From the NCBI RefSeq assembly GCF_014204985.1, contig NZ_JACHMP010000001.1, forward strand, positions 3,100,001-3,164,000: a DNA stretch of 64,000 nucleotides. The letters run 5' to 3'. Shown here piece after piece: positions 1 through 16,029 of the stretch (positions are counted from its first letter, which is position 1; every line of letters begins with the position of its first letter). The DNA is from Streptosporangium becharense (GTDB lineage: Bacteria; Actinomycetota; Actinomycetes; Streptosporangiales; Streptosporangiaceae). The position numbers were made by a program, and so were the translations under genes. Below the pieces are notes generated by a model. The model ran no database searches and was not told the origin of the DNA. It saw nothing but the letters and a program-made list of their open reading frames with translations.

Positions 1-80
1 GGCCCTCCCCGCGAGGGCACGATCCGTCTCATCCGGCACCCCGGACAGACGCACCCGGCGGGACACTCCCGAAAAAGCGC

Positions 81-114
81 GAGGCGCCCGGAGACCGAGG
101 TCTCCGGGCGCCTC
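81..114 (-). terminator. Rho-independent terminator of rpoBC
   Basis: A perfect 16-bp inverted repeat (arms 81-96 and 99-114) lies 20 bp past the rpoC stop. Read on the minus strand it is followed within a few bases by TTTTT. This is a canonical intrinsic terminator for the rpoBC transcript. Confidence 0.9.
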
Positions 115-133
115 CCCGTTCGTTCGGGAACGG

Positions 134-4021
<3,888 letters not shown>

Positions 4022-4047
4022 TAGTAATCCCCTCCTCAGCTTCTAGA

Positions 4048-7515
<3,468 letters not shown>

Positions 7516-7958
7516 CAGATGTCCTTCCGAGGGCTCGCGGCGGACTGACTACACGCACGCCAGACGACCATGCAACAGAGCACCAAAAGAAGCGGGTCGT
7601 CAAAGGGCAGCGCAAAGGGGCAGTGTAGCCGAACGGCATACAGCTGTCCACTCAAGTCTCTCTGCAAGCTCCACGTTGGTCGCAGCATCGCCCGTCAGAG
7701 CCGAAACGTCAAGCCCGGAGCTCGACTTCCCGGCCGGGAATCAGCTGAGACGCTGGGAGTCTTCCCACCGAGTGACCTGCGCACACCCACGGACCGACGC
7801 CGATCTCCCGGCGCGGTGTGGCCGATGCCCGGTCACACGGCGGTTCGAACGCTAGCCGATGTTCGACTCACGATCGAGACTGCCGTGAGCGATGTACCCA
7901 CGACCAAACCAATCTCAAACCAAGACTTTGCCGATAATTGAATGAAGCGCCACGCCGG
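7516..7958. other. Intergenic region upstream of rpoB
   Basis: 443 bp without a convincing gene between the second Mce-associated protein gene and rpoB. Less GC-rich patches near 7560-7690 and 7860-7945 make it the likely site of an rpoB promoter and leader. A minus-strand TAGCGT (around 7850-7856) fits the -10 consensus but has no good -35 partner, so no promoter is called. Confidence 0.5.
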
Positions 7959-8483
7959 CTACGCCGGTGGGGGGTTTCCGAGCAGTGTGGACAGCTCGGC
8001 GACCAGCCAGCGGGAGTCTTTCTTGACCATGACGAACCGGGCCCGGTTGTGGCTGACCTGCCGCCGGGGCTCCCCGCCGCCCGGAGGAACCTTCACGGTG
8101 CTCATGGTCATGAACAGCAGCACCTCGACCCGGCCGGGATCACCCGACGCGGCCGACTCCACCCCGGCGCCGGCCACGGTCGCCTGCTGGACGGTCTGGT
8201 CCCGCCGGGCCTGCGGGATGACGGTGGCGGCGAGCTCGCGGTAGTGCCGGGTGAGGTCACCCACGGTGTAACCGCCCGCCCTTGCGAAATCCTGTTCGAT
8301 CGTACGGTGGTCGTACGACAGCATGTCGGAGGCGAGCGCGCGGGCGGCGGCGAGCGCCTCCCTTCCCGCCTCCTCGTCCGCGCGCAGCCGGCTCAGGTCG
8401 GCGACGACGACCCAGACCACGGCCGCGAGCGAGAGCGCCACGATCGCCAGGATCCCGACCAGCACCTGCAAGAGCCGCCTCAC
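7959..8483 (-). CDS. Mce-associated membrane protein (second of pair)
   Basis: 174-aa protein with one N-terminal membrane helix (about residues 5-28) and an extracytoplasmic domain of the Mce-associated (VirB8/NTF2-like fold) type. That domain includes the pattern Y-D-x-R-T-I-E-Q-D-F-A-R and a C-terminal RFVMVKKDSRWLV strand. Such proteins accompany Mce lipid-uptake transporters at the cell envelope. Its ATG overlaps the stop of the upstream gene (ATGA), so the two are translationally coupled. No mce gene is next to it. Family placement is by pattern recognition; the precise function is unknown. Confidence 0.75.
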   Translation of the reverse strand: MRRLLQVLVGILAIVALSLAAVVWVVVADLSRLRADEEAGREALAAARALASDMLSYDHRTIEQDFARAGGYTVGDLTRHYRELAATVIPQARRDQTVQQATVAGAGVESAASGDPGRVEVLLFMTMSTVKVPPGGGEPRRQVSHNRARFVMVKKDSRWLVAELSTLLGNPPPA

Positions 8484-8998
8484 AGCACCAACTCAGCCTT
8501 CGACACCAGCCAGGTCTTGGAGACTTTGGTCACTTCCATGTTCCACCGGTAGAAGAGCGCCTGGGGGGCTTTGCCGGCCCCCTTCGCGCCTTCCCACCGC
8601 ACGACCGCGTCGGCCACCACCATCACCCGGGCCATGCCGTCCTTCATCGACACCAGCCCGCAGGCGCGCAGGGCGCCCATCTGGACGACCTTGTCCTCCA
8701 GCGTGCTCTTCCTGAGGTCCGCGGCCGTCCTGGTGTACTCCGCCCTGGCGGCTCCGGTGGAGGAGTCGAGGATGCGCTCGAGGTCGGTGTCGACGCTCCT
8801 GTGGCTGACCGAGAGCAGGCGTACCGCGTGTGTCCCGGCCGCCCGCATCGCCGCCTGCCGGTCGTCCGCCTCGGCCCGGGCCTCGCGCAGCAGGGAACCG
8901 GCCCAGAGGGCGGTGCCGCCCAGCGCCACGATCAGCACGATCAGCGCCGCCGCGATGGTCTTCAGCGGGGGACGGGGCCGAGCGGCGTGCAGTGCCAT
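8480..8998 (-). CDS. Mce-associated membrane protein (first of pair)
   Basis: 172-aa protein starting at the ATG at 8998 (MALHAARPRPPLK), chosen because GGGAGGGAAGG precedes it; upstream in-frame starts lack this. One membrane helix (about residues 13-34) is followed by a soluble domain with S-V-S-H-R-S-V-D-T-D-L-E-R-I, the hallmark of Mce-associated proteins. It is a paralogue of the next gene and overlaps it by 4 bp. In mycobacteria the Mce ATPase gene mkl also lies between rplL and rpoB, which supports an ancestral Mce link at this spot. Confidence 0.75.
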   Translation of the reverse strand: MALHAARPRPPLKTIAAALIVLIVALGGTALWAGSLLREARAEADDRQAAMRAAGTHAVRLLSVSHRSVDTDLERILDSSTGAARAEYTRTAADLRKSTLEDKVVQMGALRACGLVSMKDGMARVMVVADAVVRWEGAKGAGKAPQALFYRWNMEVTKVSKTWLVSKAELVL

Positions 8999-9361
8999 GC
9001 CTTCCCTCCCATCGCACGATCTCCGTAACGCGGGCCGGTGAGCGGGCCGCCCGGACCGTACGGCCGGAAGGCTCCCGATCGCCGGATCATAACCCGCCGC
9101 ACGGCCGGGGAGGGAGGCTTCGCCCACGCGCCTTCCAGGACGCCGGAAACGGCTCTGCGGAGCTCGGCCGGGGCTCGGCCACCGCGGCCCCCGCGGCGGC
9201 CCTGCCGGGCGGGGCTCAGCCGCGTTCAGCGCGGCCCCGTCCGCGGGCGGGGCACCGTGGCCGGGGACGTCCGGGCCGGATGAGGGTTCGGGGGCCTTCC
9301 GGCGACCGCCGCGCCGGGGTCAGCGCGGACGCGTCCGGCGGCGGGTGACCGGCAGCGGGCA
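8999..9361. other. Intergenic region between rplL terminator and Mce-associated pair
   Basis: About 360 bp of very GC-rich DNA. Open frames exist on both strands but none has a ribosome binding site or a recognisable product. It should contain the promoter of the Mce-associated pair, but no box stands out. Confidence 0.4.
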
Positions 9362-9403
9362 AACGAAAAGAGCGGGCCCCCGGCACCGGGTGGACCCGCT
9401 CTT
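9362..9403 (-). terminator. Intrinsic terminator after rplL
   Basis: A long hairpin whose outer arms are AAGAGCGGG and CCCGCTCTT, with a GC-rich inner stem, ends in TTTTCGTTT on the minus strand, 14 bp past the rplL stop. It separates rplJL from the Mce-associated genes and rpoBC. Confidence 0.85.
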
Positions 9404-9416
9404 CTCGTGAGACGAA

Positions 9417-9809
9417 CTACTTGACGGTGACCGTCGCGCCGGCACCCTCAAGGGCGGCCTTGGCCTTCTCCGCCTGCTCCTTGTTGACCTTGCCGTCGAA
9501 GACCGGCTTCGGAGCGCCGTCGACCAGGTCCTTGGCCTCCTTGAGGCCCAGGCTCGTCAGAGCGCGGATCTCCTTGATGACCTGGATCTTCTTGTCACCG
9601 GCGGCCTCGAGGATGACGTCGAACTCGTCCTGCTCCTCGACCTCCTCGGCGGCGGCACCGCCACCGGCGGCGGGGGCGGCGGCCACGGCGACCGGGGCGG
9701 CGGCCTTGACGTCGAAGGTCTCCTCGAAGAGCTTCACGAACTCGGAGAGCTCAAGGAGAGTCATCTCCTTGAAAGCGTCGAGCAGCTCGTCGGTGCTGAG
9801 CTTCGCCAT
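9417..9809 (-). CDS. rplL: 50S ribosomal protein L7/L12
   Basis: 130-aa stalk protein of the large ribosomal subunit; it recruits translational GTPases. The N-terminal dimerisation domain ([16 protein letters not shown]) is followed by an Ala/Gly-rich hinge at about residues 38-55. The C-terminal domain carries the conserved K-x-I-x-V-I-K-E-I-R helix. The start is the ATG at 9809, preceded by GGAGGAACC; an upstream in-frame ATG at 9833 would only add MQLNGGTI across that ribosome binding site. It is cotranscribed with rplJ, 80 bp upstream. Confidence 0.98.
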   Translation of the reverse strand: MAKLSTDELLDAFKEMTLLELSEFVKLFEETFDVKAAAPVAVAAAPAAGGGAAAEEVEEQDEFDVILEAAGDKKIQVIKEIRALTSLGLKEAKDLVDGAPKPVFDGKVNKEQAEKAKAALEGAGATVTVK

Positions 9810-9889
9810 GATGGTTCCTCCGTTTAACTGCAACTACTACGAAATGGGACCGCGGTTTGCGTTAATCCCCTGGGACCGCCTGCGCGGAC

Positions 9890-10411
9890 CTACTCGCCGC
9901 CCTCGCGCTTGGCGCGCAGGGCCTCGGCCAGCTGAGCCATGTTGGTGGGCAGCGCGTTGAAGACGGCGGCCGCGTGGCCCTGCTTCGCCTTCAGAGCGCC
10001 GGCCAGCTTCGCGAGGAGGACCTCGCGGGACTCGAGGTCGGCAAGCTTGGTGATCTCGTCCGGGGTCATCGACTTGCCGTCGACGACGCCGCCCTTGATG
10101 ACCAGGAGGGGATTGGCCTTGGCGAAGTCACGCAGACTCTTGGCAGCCTCGACCACGTCGCCGTCGACGAACGCGATCGCAGACGGACCCGCGAGCAGGT
10201 CGTTGAGCTGGCTGAACCCGGCCTCGGAGGCCGCGATCTTGGTCAGCGTGTTCTTCACCACGGCGAACTTCGCATTCTCACCGAGGGAAACGCGCAGCTG
10301 CTTGAGCTGGGCGACGGTGAGACCGCGGTACTCGGTCAGAACGGCAGCGCTCGAGCCTTCGAAGCTGCTCTTGAGCTCGGCTACAGCCGTCGCCTTTTCT
10401 GCCTTCGCCAT
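9890..10411 (-). CDS. rplJ: 50S ribosomal protein L10
   Basis: 173-aa stalk base protein that binds 23S rRNA and the L7/L12 dimers. The start is the ATG at 10411 ([14 protein letters not shown]) behind AAGGAGG. The conserved [17 protein letters not shown] segment is present. In many bacteria the L10-L12 complex represses its own mRNA through the leader, and a structured leader is visible upstream here. It forms an operon with rplL. Confidence 0.98.
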   Translation of the reverse strand: MAKAEKATAVAELKSSFEGSSAAVLTEYRGLTVAQLKQLRVSLGENAKFAVVKNTLTKIAASEAGFSQLNDLLAGPSAIAFVDGDVVEAAKSLRDFAKANPLLVIKGGVVDGKSMTPDEITKLADLESREVLLAKLAGALKAKQGHAAAVFNALPTNMAQLAEALRAKREGGE

Positions 10412-10603
10412 GGGCCTCCTTCCAGATGTGCCGCCGGCGTAAAGGCCCGTGAAAACGAACAAGCCCCGAGCGCAGGCGCACGGGGCTCACATGAGGAGGT
10501 TAGTCCAGATGAAAACTCACATCACACCTACGCGGGCCGCCCACTGACGTGGATCCTTGGGTTGACATGCCTTGAGGCATGCCAACGACCGGCGGTCTTT
10601 GGC
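10412..10603 (-). ncRNA. Candidate L10 leader (autoregulatory mRNA leader of rplJL)
   Basis: About 190 nt of transcribed leader before rplJ. Two hairpins are visible. The first has near-perfect 11-bp arms at 10561-10571 and 10576-10586. The second has arms AGCCCCG/CGGGGCT at 10462-10468 and 10481-10487, followed on the minus strand by TTGTTCGTTTT, which looks like an attenuator. Position and shape fit the L10 leader family; membership has not been tested with a covariance model. Confidence 0.6.
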
Positions 10604-10609
10604 GTTGCC

Positions 10610-10638
10610 AGCTTACGCCCTGCCCGGGCGTAGACCAA
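10610..10638 (-). promoter_or_regulatory. Candidate housekeeping promoter of rplJL
   Basis: On the minus strand TTGGTC (10633-10638) and TAAGCT (10610-10615) are separated by exactly 17 bp. This would start the transcript about 190 nt before rplJ, in agreement with the folded leader. Confidence 0.5.
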
Positions 10639-10814
10639 ATCGAACCGGGAAAGCCGCGGCCGCCCTCCGGAAGGCGCACCCGTCCGAGGGGCACGCCCTG
10701 CGGGCGGCGTCCGGGCGATCACCCTCCCCGACACGCCCGCCCGGAGGACGCCCCGGGAGAACACTCAGCGGAACACCGCAAGGGGACGCCCGGAAGAACA
10801 GCGGGGAGAACACC

Positions 10815-10854
10815 CGCCGCGGAGACGGCCGGCCCGCCGGTCGTCTCCGCGGCG
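10815..10854 (-). terminator. Hairpin after the LppX/LolA-like lipoprotein gene
   Basis: Inverted repeat with arms of about 18 bp and one G-T type mismatch (10815-10832 and 10837-10854), just past the lipoprotein stop. There is no strong T tract, but placement fits a terminator. Confidence 0.6.
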
Positions 10855-10862
10855 ATCGGGCG

Positions 10863-11705
10863 TCAGTTCCCGCCGTGGTTCCCCCGGGGCTGCTCGGGAA
10901 GCTCGCTCACCTGCTCCGCGGGCGGGGCGGTGATCTCCACGGGCTCGTTGAAGCCCTTGAAGTTCGCCGTCAGGTTGAACGCCGTCCCCTGCTCGGCGCC
11001 GCTGAGCGTCACCTTGCGGGGCAGGCTCTGCCCGTCGGCCCACAGGTCGAACTTCACGTTCTTGGCGTCCGCGAAGTGCTCCTGGAGCTTCTCCCGCTCC
11101 GCCGGGTCGGCGAGCTGCGCGGCCTCGGCGACCGGGAACGTGCCGCTGTAGTGGGTGGTCTCGACCCCGCCGACCGTCTCGGTGCCGACGGCCTTGACGT
11201 CCTTCGACGCGGTCAGCAGCTTGACGGTGCCGGCCAGGTCGAACTGCCGGGCCTGGTCCATGAACTTGCGGATCTCGGCCTGCCCGCCGGCGTCCAGCTC
11301 ACTGAGCGGCACCTTGACCCACGGCTTGTCCGTGCTCACGAACCGGTTGAGGAGGTCCGACTTCACGTAGACCGTGTCGTCCGACAGGATGGCCCGCGCG
11401 CCGCCCGGGACGTCCCGGCCGTCGAAGGTGATCGTGTCGAGATTGATGTCGGTCGCCAGCTGGGGCTGGCTCCGGTAGAGCACGCTGCCCCGGACCCGGT
11501 TCTCGCCCTTGCCGCCACCCGTGGCGTCGAGGACGAGGTCCGCCGAGTAGGACGTGACCGTTTCGGCCTTCTGCGCGCTCTGCTGCACCGCGTCCGCGGC
11601 GGCCAGCTTGATGTTTCCGAGGGAGGCAGTGCCCTGTGCACCGCACCCCGCGACCGCGACCAGCGCGGCCGCCCCCACGGCGAGTGCGGGAGCCAATCGA
11701 CGCAT
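10863..11705 (-). CDS. Secreted LppX/LolA-like lipoprotein
   Basis: 280-aa lipoprotein. The signal peptide ends in the lipobox A-V-A-G-C, with C21 as the lipidation site. The rest resembles the LppX/LprAFG and LolA-like half-barrel fold thought to carry lipids at the outer face of the membrane: an alternating beta pattern, V-K-F-D-L-W-A-D repeat-like strands and a late K-G-F-N-E-P-V-E-I strand. It lies between rplA and rplJ, where other actinomycetes also carry a lipoprotein gene. Terminator-like hairpins on both sides suggest it is transcribed on its own. Its cargo is not evident. Confidence 0.75.
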   Translation of the reverse strand: MRRLAPALAVGAAALVAVAGCGAQGTASLGNIKLAAADAVQQSAQKAETVTSYSADLVLDATGGGKGENRVRGSVLYRSQPQLATDINLDTITFDGRDVPGGARAILSDDTVYVKSDLLNRFVSTDKPWVKVPLSELDAGGQAEIRKFMDQARQFDLAGTVKLLTASKDVKAVGTETVGGVETTHYSGTFPVAEAAQLADPAEREKLQEHFADAKNVKFDLWADGQSLPRKVTLSGAEQGTAFNLTANFKGFNEPVEITAPPAEQVSELPEQPRGNHGGN

Positions 11706-11789
11706 TCGTCTTCACCCTTTCGTTTCCCTCCGGACCTGTCTACGACCCTATGCGCCGTCAAGATCCGGCGCGTCCTCCCGGAGAACGAA

Positions 11790-11827
11790 GAAGACCTCAA
11801 CCGAATGGCCATTCGGTTGAGGTCTTC
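11790..11827 (-). terminator. Terminator of the rplK-rplA operon
   Basis: A perfect inverted repeat with 19-bp arms (11790-11808 and 11809-11827) lies 17 bp after the rplA stop and runs into TTCTTCGTTCTCC on the minus strand. Confidence 0.8.
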
Positions 11828-11844
11828 CGTGAAGACGTCTGCTG

Positions 11845-12558
11845 TCAGGCGTCGAGCTCGGCGGTCATCGCCCGCGTCACGTTGGGGTCGACCTGGATGC
11901 CGGGGCCCATGGACGTGGAGAAGACGACCTTCTTGAGGTAGCGTCCCTTGGCCGCGGACGGCTTGAGACGGAGCACCTCGTCGACGGCGGCGGCGTAGTT
12001 CTCGATGAGCTGGCGCTCGCTGAAGGAGACCTTGCCGATGATGAAGTGCAGGTTCGCGTGCCGGTCGACGCGGAACTCGATCTTGCCGCCCTTGATGTCG
12101 GTGACGGCCTTGCCCACGGCGGGGGTCACGGTGCCGGTCTTGGGGTTCGGCATCAGGCCACGGGGGCCGAGCACGCGGCCCAGACGGCCGACCTTGCCCA
12201 TGAGGTCCGGCGTGGCGACGACGGCGTCGAAGTCGAGGCGGCCCTTGGCGACCTCGTCGATCAGCTCGTCGGCACCGACGATGTCGGCACCCGCGGCGCG
12301 GGCCTCCTCGGCACGGTCACCGGTCGCGAAGACCAGGACCCGGGCGGTCTTACCGGTGCCGTGCGGGAGGTTGACGGTGCCGCGGACCATCTGGTCCGCC
12401 TTGCGGGGGTCGACGCCCAGCCGCAGGGCGACCTCGACGGTGGCGTCGAACTTCGCGACGTTGGTGTCCTTGGCCAGTTTGGCCGCCTGAGCCGGGGTGT
12501 AGACCGTCTCACGGTCGACCTGCGCCGAGGCGGCGCGGAATGCCTTGCTGCGCTTCAC
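11845..12558 (-). CDS. rplA: 50S ribosomal protein L1
   Basis: 237-aa L1 stalk protein that binds helices 76-78 of 23S rRNA and often represses its own operon. The signature [15 protein letters not shown] is present, as is the C-terminal STSMGPG. The start is GTG with CAGGAGTGAG upstream. It lies 128 bp downstream of rplK with no terminator between, so the two form an operon. Confidence 0.98.
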   Translation of the reverse strand: MKRSKAFRAASAQVDRETVYTPAQAAKLAKDTNVAKFDATVEVALRLGVDPRKADQMVRGTVNLPHGTGKTARVLVFATGDRAEEARAAGADIVGADELIDEVAKGRLDFDAVVATPDLMGKVGRLGRVLGPRGLMPNPKTGTVTPAVGKAVTDIKGGKIEFRVDRHANLHFIIGKVSFSERQLIENYAAAVDEVLRLKPSAAKGRYLKKVVFSTSMGPGIQVDPNVTRAMTAELDA

Positions 12559-12686
12559 TTGCTCACTCCTGGATTCGAGTGTCCGTGGTGCGGGCCTGCG
12601 CGGGCCCTCCCACTTCTACGTTCGGTGGCCGTCGGCCTGGACGCCTTCTGGTGCGTCCGGCACCCGGCCGGTCGTACGGGGAACCG

Positions 12687-13118
12687 CTAGTCGACGATCG
12701 TGATGCCCATCGACCGGGCGGTGCCGGCGATGATCTTCTCGGCCGCCTCGATGTCGTTGGCGTTGAGGTCCTGCATCTTGGTCTCGGCGATCTGGCGCAG
12801 CTGCTCCCTGGTGAGCTTGCCGACCTTGTCCTTCTGCGGGACGGCCGAGCCCTTGGCCACGCCGGCGGCCTTCTTGATCAGCTGAGGCGCCGGGGGCGTC
12901 TTCGTGATGAAGGTGAAGCTGCGGTCCTCGAAGATGGTGATCTCGACGGGGATGATGTCGCCGACCTTGGACTCGGTCGCAGCGTTGTACTGCTTGACGA
13001 AGTCCATGATGTTGACGCCGTGCGGACCGAGGGCGGTACCGACCGGCGGGGCGGGCGTGGCCTTGCCAGCGGGAAGCTGGACCTTGACCAGCGCGGCGAC
13101 TTTCTTCTTGGGAGGCAT
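12687..13118 (-). CDS. rplK: 50S ribosomal protein L11
   Basis: 143-aa L11, part of the GTPase-associated centre and target region of thiopeptide antibiotics. The start is the ATG at 13118 ([15 protein letters not shown]) with GGAGAG upstream; the frame extends further 5' without any start signal. The flexible N-terminal domain [13 protein letters not shown] and the C-terminal rRNA-binding domain are intact. Confidence 0.98.
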   Translation of the reverse strand: MPPKKKVAALVKVQLPAGKATPAPPVGTALGPHGVNIMDFVKQYNAATESKVGDIIPVEITIFEDRSFTFITKTPPAPQLIKKAAGVAKGSAVPQKDKVGKLTREQLRQIAETKMQDLNANDIEAAEKIIAGTARSMGITIVD

Positions 13119-13264
13119 GATTCTCTCCGGGTCCTTACTCTTCTCAACGATGTTCCGAAACCCCGCGCAGGCGGAGCCCACCGCAGTCGCACCTTGACCG
13201 GTGCCGCGATCTCGGAACCATCCCCGCGAGCGCGGGGCAGACTAACGAAGTCTACGCGACCGGC
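13119..13264 (-). promoter_or_regulatory. Structured leader of rplK-rplA
   Basis: The 146 bp between nusG and rplK can fold. GTTCCGA (13152-13158) and TCGGAAC (13212-13218) pair at long range, and CCCCGC/GCGGGG form a tight hairpin around 13221-13236. A TAGTCT on the minus strand around 13240 fits a -10 box. L1 autoregulation through such a leader is known in other bacteria; its action here is an inference. Confidence 0.35.
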
Positions 13265-14050
13265 TCAGATCTTCGAGACCTGGTTGAACGAGAGCTCCAC
13301 CGGGGTCTCACGGCCGAAGATCGACACGAGCACCTTGAGCTTCTGCGACTCGGCGCTGATCTCGCTGACCGTGGCCGGCAGCGTGGCGAACGGGCCGTCC
13401 ATGACCGTGACGGACTCGCCGACCTCGAAGTCGACCGTCGCGGTGGAGGCCTTGGCCGTCGACTTCTTGACCTCTTCGGTCGGTTCCGGCGCCAGCAGCT
13501 TGGCGACCTCGTCGATGCTCAGCGGGCTCGGCTTGTTGGACAGGCCGACGAACCCGGTCACACCGGGTGTGTTGCGGACCGCGGACCAGGACTCGTCGGT
13601 GAGCTCCATCCGGACCAGCACGTAACCGGGCAGCACACGCTCCTTGACGAGCTGGCGCTTACCGCTCTTGATCTCGGTCACGTGGTGGGTGGGCACCTCG
13701 ACCTGGAAGATGTAGTCCTCCATGTTGAGGGACTGCGTGCGGGTCTCGATGTTGGACTTCACGCGGTTCTCGTAGCCGGCGTAGGAGTGGATGACGTACC
13801 ACTCGCCGTACAGACCGCGCAGCTCGCGCTTGAACTCCTCGACCGGGTCGACGTCGGGAAGGACGTCACCGTCCTCGTCGACGGCGCCGGACGGGGCCTC
13901 GGCGGCCTCGATGTCGGCGTCGGTGTCGTCGGCCTCGACGTCGTACTCCGCGGACTCGTCAGACGAATCCTCGGTGACGTCGACGGCCTTCTCCAGCTCG
14001 CTCTCGCGCTCTTCGCGGAACTCGCCGGCCGACTGTGAAGACTCGGACAC
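13265..14050 (-). CDS. nusG: Transcription termination/antitermination factor NusG
   Basis: 261-aa NusG that binds the RNA polymerase clamp and links it to Rho or the ribosome. The start is GTG at 14050 ([11 protein letters not shown]). Residues 1-80 are an acidic, disordered Asp/Glu/Ser-rich extension typical of actinobacteria. The NGN domain begins at [14 protein letters not shown] and contains L-P-G-Y-V-L-V-R-M. The C-terminal KOW domain has V-M-D-G-P-F-A. It follows secE by 71 bp. Confidence 0.98.
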   Translation of the reverse strand: MSESSQSAGEFREERESELEKAVDVTEDSSDESAEYDVEADDTDADIEAAEAPSGAVDEDGDVLPDVDPVEEFKRELRGLYGEWYVIHSYAGYENRVKSNIETRTQSLNMEDYIFQVEVPTHHVTEIKSGKRQLVKERVLPGYVLVRMELTDESWSAVRNTPGVTGFVGLSNKPSPLSIDEVAKLLAPEPTEEVKKSTAKASTATVDFEVGESVTVMDGPFATLPATVSEISAESQKLKVLVSIFGRETPVELSFNQVSKI

Positions 14051-14121
14051 GGTGGCTCTTTCTCTTTTCCGTCGATGGCTGATGGACGTGCCGCGGAACG
14101 ACCCGCCTGCCGGACGCCGGC

Positions 14122-14370
14122 TCAGGCGCCGCCGAAGATTCTCAGCACACCCTCGGTGAACAACGCGTCCAGAGCCGACACGATTCCGACCATGATCAGC
14201 ACGAAGACCAGGACAATGATGGTGTAGGAGATGAGCTCCTTGCGCGTGGGCCAGATGACCTTGCGCAGCTCGGCGACAACCTGCCGGTAGAAGAGCGCGG
14301 GAGAAGTGCGCTTTTTCTTCTTCTCGCCGCTCGGCTTGTCTGCGGTTTCGCCGCGCGTGTCGATCGCCAC
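14122..14370 (-). CDS. secE: Preprotein translocase subunit SecE
   Basis: 82-aa single-pass SecE, the small essential subunit of the SecYEG channel. The start is GTG at 14370 ([15 protein letters not shown]) behind AGGTGAGG; the frame continues upstream through the tRNA gene and is not coding there. A Lys-rich stretch precedes the amphipathic segment [19 protein letters not shown] and one membrane helix. It lies between tRNA-Trp and nusG, the usual arrangement. Confidence 0.96.
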   Translation of the reverse strand: MAIDTRGETADKPSGEKKKKRTSPALFYRQVVAELRKVIWPTRKELISYTIIVLVFVLIMVGIVSALDALFTEGVLRIFGGA

Positions 14371-14447
14371 AGTCCTCACCTGAAATCTGTCGAATCCAAC
14401 GCATATCAGCGGCGCGCTGGACGCCCTGATGCGCGGACCGCTCCTCG

Positions 14448-14520
14448 CAGGGCACGAGGGACTCGAACCCCCAACCGCCGGTTTTGGAGACCGGTGCGCT
14501 ACCAATTGCGCTAGTGCCCT
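14448..14520 (-). tRNA. tRNA-Trp (anticodon CCA)
   Basis: 73-nt cloverleaf. The 7-bp acceptor stem is AGGGCAC/GTGCCCT with a G discriminator; the D arm is GCGC-AATTGGTA-GCGC. The anticodon loop CTCCAAA gives anticodon CCA, and the T arm is GGGGG-TTCGAGT-CCCTC. The 3' CCA is not encoded. A TATGGT on the minus strand (14533-14538) could be its -10 box. It lies 77 nt before secE and may be cotranscribed with it. Confidence 0.97.
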
Positions 14521-14767
14521 AGGACATGAACCACCATACATCCGCCGGAGCGATGTTTGGTCGCGGCTCACGGTCTTGCCCGCCGGATCGCGCTTGCGCC
14601 GGGAAGACAGTGCGAGAGTCTACGTGGGAATGACCGTCGCGTCGAACCGAATACGATCGCGCAGGTCAGCGGGTTGTCCGGGGCCGCCGCGCGGTGCGCG
14701 GGCCACCGGGCGTCCAGGTGGTGGACGCGGAGCGGAAACCACGGCACGGTTCTGTAACCATGGGGGT

Positions 14768-15973
14768 ATGACCCGTCCTCGCATCTCAGCGCGCATCTCC
14801 GCGATCTCCGAGTCCGCCACGCTGGCCGTGGACGCCAAGGCCAAGGCGATGAAGGCGGCGGGCCGCCCGGTCATCGGCTTCGGCGCGGGCGAGCCGGACT
14901 TCCCGACTCCCGGCTACATCGTCGAGGCCGCCGTCGAGGCGTGCCGGAATCCCCGGTTCCACAAGTACACGCCGGCGGGCGGCCTTCCCGAGCTGAAGCA
15001 GGCCGTCGCCGACAAGACCCTGCGCGACTCCGGTTACCGGGTCGACGCCGCGCAGGTGCTGGTGACCAACGGCGGCAAGCAGGCCGTCTACGAGGCGTTC
15101 GCCACCCTGCTCGACCCGGGCGACGAGGTGCTGGTCGTCGCGCCGTACTGGACGACCTACCCGGAGGCGATCAAGCTCGCCGGCGGCGTGCAGGTCGACG
15201 TGGTGACCGACGAGACCACCGGCTACCTGGCGAGCGTGGAGCAGCTGGAGGCCGCGCGCACCGAGCGCACGAAGGCCCTGCTGTTCGTCTCGCCGTCCAA
15301 CCCGACCGGCGCGGTCTACAGCCCCGAGCAGGTCGAGGAGATCGGCCGCTGGGCCGCCGGGCACGACCTGTGGGTCGTCACCGATGAGATCTACGAGCAC
15401 CTCACCTACGGCGGCGCGACGTTCGCGAGCATCGCCACCGTCGTCCCCGAGCTGGGTGACAAGGTCGTGGTCCTGAACGGCGTCGCCAAGACCTACGCGA
15501 TGACCGGCTGGCGGGTGGGCTGGCTGATCGGCCCCAAGGACGTCGTCAAGGCCGCGACCAACCTGCAGTCGCACGCCACCTCCAACGTCTCCAACGTGGC
15601 CCAGGCCGCCGCCCTGGCCGCGGTGAGCGGCGACCTGTCCGCGGTGGCCGAGATGCGTACGGCGTTCGACCGCCGCCGGCAGACCATGGTCCGCATGCTC
15701 AACGAGATCCCCGGCGTGGTCTGCCCCGAGCCGCTGGGCGCCTTCTACGCCTACCCGTCGGTCAAGGAGCTGCTGGGCAAGGACTTCGGCGGGCGGCGTC
15801 CGCGGACGTCCGCCGAGTTGGCCGAGCTGGTTCTCGAGGAGGCCGAGGTCGCGGTCGTCCCGGGCGAGGCGTTCGGCACTCCGGGTTACTTCCGCCTCTC
15901 CTACGCGCTCGGCGACGACGACCTCGCCGAGGGTGTGAGCCGCCTGGCCAAGTTCCTCGGCGAGACCCGCTAG
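14768..15973 (+). CDS. aspC: Pyridoxal phosphate-dependent aspartate aminotransferase
   Basis: 401-aa class I (fold type I, subgroup Ib) aminotransferase that interconverts aspartate and oxaloacetate using 2-oxoglutarate/glutamate. The PLP lysine lies in [16 protein letters not shown]. The conserved [11 protein letters not shown] and the substrate-carboxylate arginine near the C-terminus (YFRLSYA) are present. The start is the ATG at 14768 ([16 protein letters not shown]); the ATG at 14760 runs into a stop after three codons. It is divergent from tRNA-Trp/secE and followed by a strong bidirectional hairpin. Confidence 0.93.
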   Translation: MTRPRISARISAISESATLAVDAKAKAMKAAGRPVIGFGAGEPDFPTPGYIVEAAVEACRNPRFHKYTPAGGLPELKQAVADKTLRDSGYRVDAAQVLVTNGGKQAVYEAFATLLDPGDEVLVVAPYWTTYPEAIKLAGGVQVDVVTDETTGYLASVEQLEAARTERTKALLFVSPSNPTGAVYSPEQVEEIGRWAAGHDLWVVTDEIYEHLTYGGATFASIATVVPELGDKVVVLNGVAKTYAMTGWRVGWLIGPKDVVKAATNLQSHATSNVSNVAQAAALAAVSGDLSAVAEMRTAFDRRRQTMVRMLNEIPGVVCPEPLGAFYAYPSVKELLGKDFGGRRPRTSAELAELVLEEAEVAVVPGEAFGTPGYFRLSYALGDDDLAEGVSRLAKFLGETR

Positions 15974-15980
15974 AGGCGCC

Positions 15981-16019
15981 GCGCGACGGGCCCGGCCCCC
16001 ACGGCCGGGCCCACCGCGC
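15981..16019. terminator. Bidirectional terminator between convergent genes
   Basis: A perfect 10-bp stem GGGCCCGGCC/GGCCGGGCCC (15988-15997, 16003-16012) is extended by GCGCG/CGCGC. It lies between aspC (+) and the NB-ARC gene (-), serving both. Confidence 0.75.
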
Positions 16020-16029
16020 GTCCTGCGGG

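Noticed and set aside
9810-9833. Upstream ATG extending L7/L12 by eight residues
   Set aside because: It would place the strong GGAGG ribosome binding site inside the coding region, and the family starts at MAKLSTDE.
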